DNA of 64,000 nt, taken from contig NZ_ABCK01000003.1 in the NCBI RefSeq assembly GCF_000170755.1, positions 62,001-126,000 of the forward strand, written 5' to 3'. The notes under the pieces are model-generated. The model made no database searches and was not told where the DNA came from. It saw only the letters and a program-made list of their open reading frames with translations. This document shows, piece by piece, positions 54,785 through 63,967 of the stretch; positions within the stretch are counted from its first letter, which is position 1, and the number at the start of each line of letters is the position of its first letter. A program made the position numbers and the translations under genes. The stretch comes from Lentisphaera araneosa HTCC2155. Its GTDB lineage: Bacteria; Verrucomicrobiota; Lentisphaeria; Lentisphaerales; Lentisphaeraceae.

Positions 54785-55947
54785 GAGGGACCTTTAATAT
54801 TGAGTGATTGGATGCGTTTTGCGATTTCTTCGCATTGATTGAGAGTGGAGCAATAAACCATGCGAATGAAACCTTCGCCATCTTTGCCGAATGCAGTACC
54901 CGGAGTGAGCACGAGGTGCTGTTCAATAAAGAGTTCCATGAGCTGTTCAGAGCTGGAGAATTGGGGGTGGGAGAACCAGAGGTAGAAACTGGCATCGCCA
55001 CCAAAAATTTCGAAGCCTTTAGATTCGAGAGCTTCGCGAATGATTTTTTGCTTAATTTTGTATTCTTCGGAGAATTGTTTTGGGTGCTGATCATCATTCC
55101 AGGCAGCAATAGCGGCATCTTGGATGAAGTCTGGGGTTCCAACTCCTAAGGCTGGGCGCATGAGCAAAATCTTCTTCATGAGTTCAGTGTTTTGACTCAA
55201 TAGGGCCCCTGACCTAAAGCCAGTCATGTGCGAGCGCTTGGATAATGACCGTATACAAAGCCAGTTTTGACTCTCGGGGAAGTCGAGGATGGAGCTAGGG
55301 AGGTCTTTGTAAAAAATGTCGTTATAACATTCGTCAGAGCAAACGAGGAAGTCGTATTGTTCAGCAAGCTTTAAAAGCTTTTGGAGATAGTCTTTCGAGG
55401 CAATCGCACTAGTGGGGTTATGTGGCGAGTTGATCCAAAACATTTGGCATTTGTGCCAATCATTTGCGGAGATCGTATCCAAGTCGGGAAGAAAGTTAGT
55501 TTCTCGTGAGACGGGAAGTTCGCGAAAGGGGATATTGAAAAGACCAGCACTCGACGCATACACAGGGTAAGAAAGAGAGGGAGCCCATATTTCTTGACCT
55601 TCAGACCAATCAAAAAGCAAAGCTAAATGAAAGACTGCTTCCTTTGAGCCATTGGTAGAGCAGACCTGAGTATCAGGATTGAATTCAATCTTATGGTTAC
55701 GCTGGGCCCAATCCGCAATGCTTTGACGCAAGCTGACTTTGCCTTTAAATGAGGGGTACTGAGAGATTTTACGGTTAGTTAAGCTTTCTTCCATGGCTTT
55801 GTAAGCTTCAGGATAAGTTCTTTCTATGGGGTCGCCAGTAGTTAAGTTGATAACGTGGTGTCCATCTGCTTTGAGTTGATTTGCCAAGTTATGGTACTTA
55901 CTCAAAGAGTATTCATTCTTGCTACTTAGGTAAGTGTTGTATTTCAT
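54781..55947 (-). CDS. dapC: Class I/II aminotransferase, probable succinyldiaminopimelate transaminase
   Basis: A 388-residue PLP enzyme. YSLSKYHNLANQLKADGHHVINLTTGDP, STNGSKEAVFHLALLFDW, WINSPHNPTSAIASKD, VCSDECYNDIFY and RSLSKRSHMTGFRSGAL (PLP lysine in SLSKRS) are class I landmarks. Linked and coupled to the dapE-like gene, so DapC function in the succinylase route to meso-DAP is the best reading; a general aromatic or alanine transaminase is the alternative. First gene of the pair. Confidence 0.8.
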   Translation of the reverse strand: MKYNTYLSSKNEYSLSKYHNLANQLKADGHHVINLTTGDPIERTYPEAYKAMEESLTNRKISQYPSFKGKVSLRQSIADWAQRNHKIEFNPDTQVCSTNGSKEAVFHLALLFDWSEGQEIWAPSLSYPVYASSAGLFNIPFRELPVSRETNFLPDLDTISANDWHKCQMFWINSPHNPTSAIASKDYLQKLLKLAEQYDFLVCSDECYNDIFYKDLPSSILDFPESQNWLCIRSLSKRSHMTGFRSGALLSQNTELMKKILLMRPALGVGTPDFIQDAAIAAWNDDQHPKQFSEEYKIKQKIIREALESKGFEIFGGDASFYLWFSHPQFSSSEQLMELFIEQHLVLTPGTAFGKDGEGFIRMVYCSTLNQCEEIAKRIQSLNIKGPS

Positions 55948-56083
55948 GGAATTTTGTATGCCTGTAAAAACTAATAATAATTACTTCAAACATAGAGCAA
56001 ACTGTGTTTTTTCAAGAAAATTATGATTTTTTCTTCAATTTTACTGGATAAGGAAAAGACTGGGAGTATTATCCCTCCCACAC

Positions 56084-56154
56084 GGCGCGATAGCCAAGCG
56101 GTTAGGCAGGGGTCTGCAAAACCTTTTAGACCGGTTCGACTCCGGTTCGCGCCT
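56084..56154 (+). tRNA. tRNA-Cys (anticodon GCA)
   Basis: Acceptor GGCGCGA (56084-56090) pairs with TCGCGCC (56147-56153), discriminator T at 56154. D-arm AGCCAAGCGGTTAGGCA, anticodon loop CTGCAAA with GCA at 56116-56118, T-arm CCGGTTCGACTCCGG. The CCA end is not encoded. Followed by its own terminator at 56162. Confidence 0.96.
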
Positions 56155-56161
56155 CTTAAAA

Positions 56162-56193
56162 AAGCCTCAGAAGTTATCTTCTGAGGCTTTTTA
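56162..56193 (+). terminator. Terminator of tRNA-Cys
   Basis: Perfect 11-bp stem (56163-56173 with 56178-56188), loop TTAT, then a T-run. Confidence 0.88.
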
Positions 56194-56243
56194 TTTCTCT
56201 TTGGCATAAGCCTTTAAAGCCTTAGTTTCTAGACGTACATCAA

Positions 56244-56276
56244 CAAAAAAACCTCAGTGATTATTCACTGAGGCTT
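56244..56276 (-). terminator. Terminator of the sialate O-acetylesterase gene
   Basis: Perfect 9-bp stem CCTCAGTGA (56252-56260) with TCACTGAGG (56265-56273); on the minus strand it runs into seven or more T. Confidence 0.85.
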
Positions 56277-56298
56277 TCGAGGGCGTATAAACTAAGTT

Positions 56299-57924
56299 TT
56301 ATTTAGTCTTAAATACTGAGGCAGGGATACCTTCTTTATTATAGAGGTTAGCGCCTTTTGCATTGGCAGCCCAGGCATAGCGAACTTCTACTGGAGTAGA
56401 AACTTCTGGGTGCGAGACTTCAACCTGATTCTTAGAAATGATTTTTGCATTGGCCCATTTCCATACATTATCTGCACCTTTGATTTGGAAGTGTTTAAGT
56501 TCTTCTTGAACTTCAACGACGGGATCGAGTAAGATTTTTTTACCCGTCATCAGGCCTGCGCCGACGCTGTCAAAATCAATGATGACTTTTGAACCTTCAA
56601 TTTTACTGGACTTATAGAGAGGTCCACTATGAGCTGCGAGGTCCTTACCATAGGTTTTTGCAAGAGCCCAAAGAGATAGACGCTTACCAGCATCAACTTT
56701 GTTGTGCGGGTGAATATCGTTAGCTTCGCCGATGTCGTTAAGAACGGCCACTCCAGTGTTAGGAACCGCGAGTGCAGTGAGGAATTGTTGATAGATGACG
56801 TTGACCCAACCATCGTTATCTATTGGTTTTGTTACGGGGTCTCTAAATTGCGCTAGTTGGCAGAAGTAGAAGTCGAGACGATCTTGGTCCCAAGCCGTTC
56901 TCCAGCCTTCAATGAGGGCAGAAAAGTGTTTTTGGTACTTATCATTTTGGTAGCCTGCGTTTGATTCACCTTGATACCAGATAGCGCCTTTGACGGCGTA
57001 AGGGACAAGCGGAGCAATCATGCCGTTGTAAAGTGTAGAAGGGATGCGGTTGCTTTTTGCAGGATCTTGGATCATGCGTGGTTTACGCTTATTGAATTTT
57101 TTGCCTTTTTCTTTGGCTTGAGCTTTTTGAGTTTCCCATTCAGCAAGTTTTTCTTGATGCATGGCTTTAGCTTTCTCAGGTGTCCACCACTTGCTAGCTT
57201 TCTCGAGTTTAGCCACTTTTTCTTCGGCGTAGAAAGCTTTGAGTTCATCGTTAGTTTGATATTTAGGCATGGGAACCCATGGCTCGACGAGAGTGCCGCC
57301 CCAAGCGCATTTAATGAGCCCAACTGGAACATTGAGTGTTTTGCGGAGTTCGCGAGCGAAGAAGTAGCCTGTTGCAGTGAAGTTAATACTATTGGCGGGT
57401 GCTACTGGTACCCAATTGCCGTTAATGTTTTTCAGTTCGGCATCAGGGGAAACTTCTTTCTTGACTTCGATTTGACGTAAAAGGGGGTCGTTCGCAGTTT
57501 CAATTTCTTTTTTCACATATTCTGAAATAGGATTGTAGAAGGGATCACGAGCAGGCTTTGTCAGTTGAGTGAGGCGCCAGTCCATATTTGATTGACCTGA
57601 GCAGATCCAAACTTCGCCAACGAGGATATCGTTAACAGTCAAAGTTTCGGCACCACTTTTCACTGTGAGTTTACGCGATTCTTCAGAAGCTTTAAGGGAG
57701 TCGAGTTTAATCATCCATTTGCCAGATTGATCTGCTTTTACTGATTTTGTTTGGCCTGCAAAAGAGACTTCGACAGTAGTGCCGGCATCAGCCCAGCCCC
57801 ATACGGGTACAGTTTGGCCGCGTTGGAATACAGCGCCATCGGAAAAGAGTTGGTGGAGTTTGATTTCAGCTGAGAGCTGAAGCGAACAGAAGAAGGCAAG
57901 CATTGCCAAGAGAAGTTTATTCAT
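56299..57924 (-). CDS. Sialate O-acetylesterase family esterase
   Basis: A 541-residue secreted protein with signal peptide MNKLLLAMLAFFCSLQLSA. It has an N-terminal beta-sandwich (IKLHQLFSDGAVFQRGQTVPVWGWADAG...) and an SGNH-hydrolase core with the nucleophile in CSGQSNM (Ser at residue 112), KGAIWYQGESNAGYQ and a later DIHPHNK that holds Asp/His. Such enzymes remove acetyl groups from sialic acids or plant polysaccharides; they are numerous in glycan-degrading PVC bacteria. Followed by a terminator. Confidence 0.9.
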   Translation of the reverse strand: MNKLLLAMLAFFCSLQLSAEIKLHQLFSDGAVFQRGQTVPVWGWADAGTTVEVSFAGQTKSVKADQSGKWMIKLDSLKASEESRKLTVKSGAETLTVNDILVGEVWICSGQSNMDWRLTQLTKPARDPFYNPISEYVKKEIETANDPLLRQIEVKKEVSPDAELKNINGNWVPVAPANSINFTATGYFFARELRKTLNVPVGLIKCAWGGTLVEPWVPMPKYQTNDELKAFYAEEKVAKLEKASKWWTPEKAKAMHQEKLAEWETQKAQAKEKGKKFNKRKPRMIQDPAKSNRIPSTLYNGMIAPLVPYAVKGAIWYQGESNAGYQNDKYQKHFSALIEGWRTAWDQDRLDFYFCQLAQFRDPVTKPIDNDGWVNVIYQQFLTALAVPNTGVAVLNDIGEANDIHPHNKVDAGKRLSLWALAKTYGKDLAAHSGPLYKSSKIEGSKVIIDFDSVGAGLMTGKKILLDPVVEVQEELKHFQIKGADNVWKWANAKIISKNQVEVSHPEVSTPVEVRYAWAANAKGANLYNKEGIPASVFKTK

Positions 57925-58012
57925 GTGTATCCTTATTGCTTGTGTTTTAAGTGTGACTATAGTTATTATGCTCGTCAGAGGACAAATCTTACAGAATTTG
58001 TGAAGAAAGTCA

Positions 58013-58043
58013 CAAAAAAGGCTGAAGTTATCAGCTTCAGCCT
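58013..58043 (-). terminator. Terminator of cysK
   Basis: GGCTGAAG pairs with CTTCAGCC around a short loop at 58019-58042 and a T-run follows on the minus strand (AAAAAA on plus at 58013-58018). Confidence 0.85.
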
Positions 58044-58063
58044 TAGAGACCTGATCTTAGAGA

Positions 58064-58993
58064 CTACATTTTGTAGTCTTCGAAGAGCCAAGTAGAGAGG
58101 TAACGTTCGCCAGTATCAGGGAGGATGCAGACGATTTTTTTACCTTTGTTTTCAGGGCGTTTGGCGAGTTCGAGTGCTGCAGTCATTGAAGCACCGCAGG
58201 AAATGCCGCAGAGGATGCCTTCTTTTTGAGCGAGCTGGCGAGCTGTCTCGCCTGATTGTTCATCGCTCACTTTGATGACTTCGTCGAGTAGCTCTGGTTC
58301 CATAACTCCAGGGATGAAGCCTGCGCCAATACCTTGGATTTTGTGCTTGCCAGGACCTTCGCCGCTGAGTACTGCAGAAGTTTCTGGTTCAACCGCAACG
58401 ATTTTCACATTGGGGACTTCTTTCTTAAAAGTTCTCGCGCAACCAGTAACTGTACCACCTGTACCAACACCAGCAACAAAGTAGTCGAAGTCGCCATTCA
58501 TGTCGGCAATGATTTCTTTAGCGGTTGTTTTCTCATGAATCGCTGGGTTTGAAGCGTTCTCAAACTGTTGAGGGATCCATGCTCCATCGATGTCTTCGGC
58601 GAGTTCAGCGGCTTTGTTGATCGCGCCTTTCATGCCGTCTGCACCCGGAGTTAAAACGAGTTCAGCACCAAAAATACGCATCAGCTGACGACGTTCAACT
58701 GACATTGAGTCAGGCATGCAAAGAATAAGTTTATAGCCACGCACAGCGCAGGTCATGGCAAGGCCAATTCCTGTGTTACCAGAAGTTGGTTCAATGACTG
58801 TCATGCCGGGCTTTAAAGTACCATTGGCAATTGCATCATCAATCATAGCTTTTGCGATACGATCTTTTACACAAAAACCTGGGTTAGATGATTCTGTTTT
58901 AGCGTAAACTTCGGCGTAAGCGCCCTCAGTTAATTTATTGATTTTTACGAGTGGAGTATTTCCACACAATTCGAGTACATCATTTGCTTTCAT
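58064..58993 (-). CDS. cysK: Cysteine synthase A
   Basis: A 309-residue PLP-dependent O-acetylserine sulfhydrylase. PLP Lys 43 is in SNPGFCVKDRIAKAM; TSGNTGIGLAM, GVGTGGTVTGCAR and GILCGISCGASM are the cofactor and substrate loops. Length is standard. Its ATG overlaps the stop of the frameshifted hydrolase gene (ATGA), so it lies downstream in the same transcript. Confidence 0.95.
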   Translation of the reverse strand: MKANDVLELCGNTPLVKINKLTEGAYAEVYAKTESSNPGFCVKDRIAKAMIDDAIANGTLKPGMTVIEPTSGNTGIGLAMTCAVRGYKLILCMPDSMSVERRQLMRIFGAELVLTPGADGMKGAINKAAELAEDIDGAWIPQQFENASNPAIHEKTTAKEIIADMNGDFDYFVAGVGTGGTVTGCARTFKKEVPNVKIVAVEPETSAVLSGEGPGKHKIQGIGAGFIPGVMEPELLDEVIKVSDEQSGETARQLAQKEGILCGISCGASMTAALELAKRPENKGKKIVCILPDTGERYLSTWLFEDYKM

Positions 58994-60164
58994 TTTCTAT
59001 CTCTCCCATAGTTGATGAGTTGCTGTTTAAGGTGTGAATTTCTTTGAATGGCTCCGAGGCTGAAATGGCTAAAACCATGAACTCTTGGGTCTTGTTCACA
59101 GCGCTTTATTTGTCGGATGAGCTCGTCGGGTTCTGTGCGCCAAGAGGCTAAGCCAGGAACCATTTTTTTGTTCTTTGGATTTTGATACTTCCACCAATTG
59201 AGCAAGGAAGAAAAGCGTTGTTGGGGAGCTGACTCGGGCCAGTAGAGTTGAGGTGAAAGGTAGTCGACCCAGCCTTCGCGAATCCATCTGCGACTATCGC
59301 AAGCAAGATTATCAAAGGCACTGGTGCCTTTGACGTCACGAGGATAACCGGGTTTCCAAATGCCAAAGGGACTTATACCAAATTCTACATGGGCTTAAGG
59401 CGTTTGAGTCCTTTGTGCAGGCTGTAAATGAGCGTATTGACTTGATGACGACGCCACATTTCTTTGTCCATGACTTTTTGCGGCTTGCTGCTGAGGTAAG
59501 CGGAATATTCCTTATGATCGGGAAAGCCCGTCGCCGGAAGAAAATCTTTGTAGGGGTAGAAGTAGTCGTCGAGATGAATGCCATCAATATTGTAGCGACG
59601 TGCGCAGTCGAAAACCACGGTTTGCACGTACTGGCGAACAGCTTTTGAAGCTGGGTTGAGCCACACATAACCTTTCTTCAAATAGATGCACCAAGGTTTG
59701 GCTTTACGTTGTAAAGAGTTGCTGGCAAGAGGTTCTTTTACCGTGGGATGCTGAACTCGATAAGGATTAAACCACGCATGGATTTTTAGCTTTCTCTTGT
59801 GGCATTGATCGATCCAATATTGCAAAGGATCGTAGCCTGGGTACTTACCTTGAATTCCTGTAAGACGATCAGACCAAGGCTCAAAGGAGGACTTATAGAG
59901 GGCGTCCCCATGAGGACGAACCTGGAAGATGATCGTATTGAGTTTGAGTTGAACTGCTAGATCTAGTAGATCACGACATTCTTTTTGTTGTTGAGCCACA
60001 CTCAAGCCTTGCTTGCTAGGCCAATCAGTGTTGGCCACAGATGCAACCCAAGCCGCACGCATTTTAGTTTGTGCGTTGAGAGGATTGAAGAGAGATAATA
60101 TTAAGCATAGGAGTAGAGGCCTTAAAAGGCTGTTGGAGTTTAAGGCCTGTCCATAATGCGTCAT
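58990..60164 (-). pseudogene. Glycoside hydrolase-like (GHL10/DUF187 type), one-base frameshift
   Basis: Reading from 60164 gives signal peptide and TIM-barrel start: TKMRAAWVASVANTDWPS, LNTIIFQVRPHGDALY, GLKIHAW-type KLKIHAWFNPYRVQHP, and the catalytic-like GIHLDDYFYP. At 59391-59393 (CCC on the minus strand) the frame stops after KRLKPM; one base later it resumes as HVEFGISPFGIWKPGYPRDVKG and continues to TGA at 58990-58992. Adding one C would give a single 392-codon reading frame of normal family length. This may be a true pseudogene, a phase-variable site or a sequence error. Related proteins are putative lipoprotein-type glycan hydrolases. Overlaps cysK by four bases. Confidence 0.8.
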
Positions 60165-60167
60165 TAT

Positions 60168-61187
60168 TTACTGTTGAGTCGCTGCGCTGAGTTTATCGAG
60201 TATTTCGAGTGCGGCACCACTATCAATAGAGTGGGCTGCGAGCTCAATGCCTTGGGCAAGATCCTTGGCTTTACCTGAAGAGTATATCCCTGCACCAGCG
60301 TTGAGGAGGACAGCATCTCGGTAAGCTGATTTTTCGCCTTTTAAAAGGGTGCGCAAGGCATCGGCATTATATTGGGGCTCGCCACCTTGAATATCTTTTA
60401 GATCAGCTGTTTTGAGTCCAAAATCTTCGGGGCAGATTTGGTATTCTTTAATTTTCGAAGCTTTGACTTCGTAAATCTTTGTTGGCGCGCAGATAGAGAT
60501 CTCGTCCATGCCATCACAGCCATGAACGAAAAGCATATGATCAACACCAAGAACTTTTGCGCTCTCCGCTAAGACTTTGCAGTATTGCTCGGAGTAAACG
60601 CCGATTAAACCACGTCGGACACCAGCGGGATTGCACATGGGACCGAGTAGATTAAAGAGGGTTCTAACACCGAGAGTCTTTCTTACTTCAATCGTGTGCT
60701 TGACGGCGGGGTGAAGTAGGGGGGCAAAGAGGAAAGTCATGCCAATTTGTTCTAAACATTCGGCCATTTTTTCAGGAGTTATTTGAGTGTTGATTCCCAA
60801 ATGACTGAGAACGTCTGCACTTCCCGATTTGCTAGAAAAGGCACGATTGCCATGCTTGGCCACGCTTACACCTGAGCCTGCAGCCACAAAAGCGGAACTG
60901 GTTGAGATATTATAGGTGTGGTGTCCATCGCCACCCGTACCAACAATATCAATGGCATTGGGGTCAGAAGACTTGACTTTTACGGCGCCTTCGCGCATGA
61001 CTTGAATGCAAGCTGCGAGTTCCTCGGCAGTTTCACCCTTGGTGTGCATGGCAGTTAACCAACCCGCTTTAAGGATGTCGTTTGCTTCACCGCAAAAAAT
61101 CTCTTGCATGATTTTACGTGTGAGTTCAGCACTTAAATTGCGATCAGCGCAAATTTCATTGATGGCAGTTTTGATAGAGTCAGACAT
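60168..61187 (-). CDS. trpD: Anthranilate phosphoribosyltransferase
   Basis: A 339-residue enzyme transferring phosphoribose to anthranilate in tryptophan synthesis. Landmarks: DIVGTGGDGHHTYNISTSSAFVAAGSGVSVAKHGNRAFSSKSGSADVL (described in parts), FLFAPLLHPAVK and GPMCNPAGVRRGLIGVY. I use ATG 61187; a GTG at 61196 is three codons further upstream. No other trp genes are in the window. Overlaps sixA by eight bases and is followed by the frameshifted hydrolase gene. Confidence 0.93.
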   Translation of the reverse strand: MSDSIKTAINEICADRNLSAELTRKIMQEIFCGEANDILKAGWLTAMHTKGETAEELAACIQVMREGAVKVKSSDPNAIDIVGTGGDGHHTYNISTSSAFVAAGSGVSVAKHGNRAFSSKSGSADVLSHLGINTQITPEKMAECLEQIGMTFLFAPLLHPAVKHTIEVRKTLGVRTLFNLLGPMCNPAGVRRGLIGVYSEQYCKVLAESAKVLGVDHMLFVHGCDGMDEISICAPTKIYEVKASKIKEYQICPEDFGLKTADLKDIQGGEPQYNADALRTLLKGEKSAYRDAVLLNAGAGIYSSGKAKDLAQGIELAAHSIDSGAALEILDKLSAATQQ

Positions 61188-61692
61188 GGTCACCACAGCG
61201 AGTTATCATTGGAGAAAAAGCGGAAAGAGTTCTGCCCATGGCTTTATGTTTATTGATATCGATACGAAGAGCAAAGAAGTCGCCAGAGTAGATGGGGTAG
61301 GGATATTGACTGTCTTCACCTTGAAAGAGTTGGCCTAAAATATAGGAGATATCGGGTTCGTGTAAAATGACCATCGCAGCTTGCTGGTTTTTTGGATCAA
61401 AAGTCGAGAGGCAATTGAGAACGTCGCTGAGGCCAGCTCCGGGGAGGAGGCTAGTATCCATATGTACAGGGATATCACCAAGTTCACGAGAAATGATTTC
61501 ACCACTCATTCTTGAACGATTAAAGGGTCCAGTGAAGACGCCGTGAGGCTTGTATTCCATTTTTCTCATAAAATCACTGACAACTAAAATATCGCGTTCG
61601 CCAGGGCCAGAAAGAGGTCTTTCGGCATCGTACTGAACGTTAGATTCTTCTAGAGCTAAAGCGCGCCCATGGCGCATAAGATAGAGGTACAT
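61180..61692 (-). CDS. sixA: Histidine phosphatase family protein SixA
   Basis: A 170-residue phosphohistidine phosphatase with the RHG motif in YLYLMRHGRALALEE, the second core part FTGPFNRSRMSGEIISREL and ILHEPDISYILGQLF with the later catalytic His. SixA dephosphorylates phosphohistidine proteins such as ArcB or NPr in E. coli. A relation to the PTS IIA protein at 20745 is possible but not shown. Overlaps trpD by eight bases. Confidence 0.88.
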   Translation of the reverse strand: MYLYLMRHGRALALEESNVQYDAERPLSGPGERDILVVSDFMRKMEYKPHGVFTGPFNRSRMSGEIISRELGDIPVHMDTSLLPGAGLSDVLNCLSTFDPKNQQAAMVILHEPDISYILGQLFQGEDSQYPYPIYSGDFFALRIDINKHKAMGRTLSAFSPMITRCGDHV

Positions 61693-61697
61693 CTTTT

Positions 61698-62735
61698 CTA
61701 GTTCTCCTGTTTCGAACTTGGTTTGAGTTCAATTTCTTTCATAATATGACTAAAATAATCAGCGCCTGCGACACTGTCGGAAATTTCGAGCTGTAATATA
61801 ACTCCTAGAACTCGACCTTTTTCTTCCCAAAAAAAGAAGCGATCCAAGTGAACCACGTCATTGCGTTTAGTGTAGAGATCTAAACCTTCAATGATTTCCT
61901 TATTGCGCATAGCTTTCGCAGGTCTAGTGGGGGTGGCTTCGAGAGTGTATTCCATGGCGCGATAGTTTTCGATGAATGAATTAACCACGTACTGACGAGT
62001 CTCGTTTATATTGCTCCCCGCTTTGTAGACTTGAACCATGAGGCTCGGACTGAGCTCGCTTTTGAAGCGGTAAATCGAGCAGTTTTTTTCACGGTTTTTA
62101 CTTAGGCTTAAATCACGTGAATAAGAAAGAATAACTTCTTTGTCTTCGTAGTTTTGGAAGAGGTTTTTGCGCATGCTGATTTTGAGTTCTTTGCCATCCG
62201 CAGTTTTGTAAATGCCTTCTTCGTCTTCATTAAGAGGGATTTCTTTGCCATCGATAACAACTGTGTAATTGCGTCGATCCTTTTTAAGGTCTGCGGCGAT
62301 TTCGCGTTGGAAAACGTTAATGATAAAGAGAGGCTGGATATACCAGACTCCACCGACTTTACTGAGGTGAATGGGGAATCCGTACTCAATCATTTTGACA
62401 CGAGCAATTTGATGGCGCTTGGTGATCATATTTTCATTAACGGAGAAAACTTTGCCACTCCAGCGAAAGGAATCACCTTCTTCGAGCCAATCAATATCAA
62501 GTTTGCTGAGTTCGCGTTTGGCTTGATCTCTTTGGTCTTGATTCTTTTTGTCTCCTGTCCAGAGAGCTTTTAAATTGTGGTGATCCAAGCAGAGGGCGCG
62601 GATGTTAGCTTCGTTTTTATCAATTAAAGCGTGGATAAAGCGGCGAACAAGTAATTCAGTTTCCGACATTTTATCCTCAGCTGAGGCAAAAAAACAGAAG
62701 AATGTAAAAAAGAGAAGTAATTTCACTTTCAACAT
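61698..62735 (-). CDS. Secreted protein of unknown function
   Basis: A 345-residue protein with a signal peptide (MLKVKLLLFFTFFCFFASA). The N-terminal third looks like an NTF2/SnoaL-type alpha+beta fold (TELLVRRFIHALIDKNEANIRALCLDHHNL), with later beta-rich sections (NYTVVIDGKEIPL, YRFKSELSPSLMVQVY). No named family. Five bases before sixA, so a shared transcript is likely. Confidence 0.7.
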   Translation of the reverse strand: MLKVKLLLFFTFFCFFASAEDKMSETELLVRRFIHALIDKNEANIRALCLDHHNLKALWTGDKKNQDQRDQAKRELSKLDIDWLEEGDSFRWSGKVFSVNENMITKRHQIARVKMIEYGFPIHLSKVGGVWYIQPLFIINVFQREIAADLKKDRRNYTVVIDGKEIPLNEDEEGIYKTADGKELKISMRKNLFQNYEDKEVILSYSRDLSLSKNREKNCSIYRFKSELSPSLMVQVYKAGSNINETRQYVVNSFIENYRAMEYTLEATPTRPAKAMRNKEIIEGLDLYTKRNDVVHLDRFFFWEEKGRVLGVILQLEISDSVAGADYFSHIMKEIELKPSSKQEN

Positions 62736-62854
62736 AGATCTAGCTCCAAGTTTAATTCAATTCGTAGAACTTAATAGCTATTTATATTTTTGTTAGTCCA
62801 CGTACATTGGAGTTTATCATAAATAATATTTTTTCTTATCAAGGTGAGTCATAA

Positions 62855-63934
62855 TTGTCGCAAAACACAACAGATCAAAGTATTTATTTCCGCTGTAACT
62901 TTTGCTACAGTCATTTAAATGCTGAAGCGGACTTGGCAAAAAGCAAGATTGCTTGTCCTTATTGCCACAGGCGAGTCACGGTTCCTAAGCCCTCTTTAGA
63001 TCGTGGATACCTGATGAAGGACTGGGAAGTCGTACGCTTATTAGGGCAGGGTTCTATGGGCGAAGTGTATGAAGTTAGCAATAGCTCAGGCAAGCGTGGA
63101 GCCATGAAGGTCGTTCATCAGGACTGTATGAGTGAAGAAGAAACGCAGTACTTACAAGATGAAGCTCAAATTCTACTTAAGTTACGGCATAAAAATATCG
63201 TAAAAGTTCACGAAGCGGGTTTCGATGGGCTGCAATACTTTTTTGTGCAAGAGTTGGTTTTAGGTCGTAATACAGGCTCAACTTTAAAAAAATATGGAGC
63301 GTTTAAGCAATTAGAGGCTTTTCGGATCTGCCGAGATGTGGCATCAGCCATGCAGTATTTATGGGAAGAAGCAAAGATCATTCATCGGGACATTAAGCCC
63401 GATAATATCATGCTAAGCCGTGAAGGCGTGGTTAAACTCATGGATTTGGGAGTGGGTATGACTCAGGAGCAAGCCCAGACGCAGGGTTATGGGGCGGGGA
63501 CTCCATATTATATGAGTCCTGAAATGATACAGAAGCCAGCTCTTTGCGATTTTCGCACGGATATATACTCACTTGGGATTAGTTTAGTCGAAATGCTTTC
63601 AGGGAGTAAACCTTATATGGCAGCTGACCGCAATACTGTCTTTGATAAGATTCTGTCTGAAGATGTTAAGTTATCAGCACTTCCTTGTTCAGATGAGGGG
63701 AAGCGAGCCATTGCGAAATTGATTCATCGCAATTATAAAAAACGCCCCGCTTCCTGGGCTGAATGCGTGGCAATGTTTGATCTTATCTTAGAGAAGGGAG
63801 TGCAAGGAAACGCCAAGAAAGAAGTGCAGTATATTTATGATCTCGGGCAAGATAAAGCTTTTATGGCTAAATATTATGCCCTGTTAATTTCGTTTTTTGT
63901 GGCGCTTTTGATACTGATTTATGTCGTGATATAG
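62855..63934 (+). CDS. Ser/Thr protein kinase with N-terminal zinc ribbon and tail anchor
   Basis: A 359-residue Hanks-type kinase starting at TTG 62855 (AAGGTGAG just upstream). The zinc ribbon has Cys 14, 17, 34 and 37. The kinase domain (about 57-320) has the glycine loop GQGSMG, Lys 85 (AMKVV), HRD in IHRDIKPDNIML and MDLG in place of DFG, as in the kinase at 51759. A transmembrane helix at the very C-terminus (YYALLISFFVALLILIYVVI) anchors it, so no sensor domain exists outside. A distinct paralogue of the first kinase with the same N-terminal layout. The preceding gap 62736-62854 has no clear promoter. Confidence 0.92.
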   Translation: MSQNTTDQSIYFRCNFCYSHLNAEADLAKSKIACPYCHRRVTVPKPSLDRGYLMKDWEVVRLLGQGSMGEVYEVSNSSGKRGAMKVVHQDCMSEEETQYLQDEAQILLKLRHKNIVKVHEAGFDGLQYFFVQELVLGRNTGSTLKKYGAFKQLEAFRICRDVASAMQYLWEEAKIIHRDIKPDNIMLSREGVVKLMDLGVGMTQEQAQTQGYGAGTPYYMSPEMIQKPALCDFRTDIYSLGISLVEMLSGSKPYMAADRNTVFDKILSEDVKLSALPCSDEGKRAIAKLIHRNYKKRPASWAECVAMFDLILEKGVQGNAKKEVQYIYDLGQDKAFMAKYYALLISFFVALLILIYVVI

Positions 63935-63959
63935 AGCTGAAGTAAGCTCCAGCTCTATA
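63930..63959. terminator. Hairpin after the second kinase gene
   Basis: TATAGAGCT (63930-63938) pairs perfectly with AGCTCTATA (63951-63959); a weak T-rich tract follows. It could serve both converging transcripts. Confidence 0.5.
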
Positions 63960-63967
63960 ACAGGATT

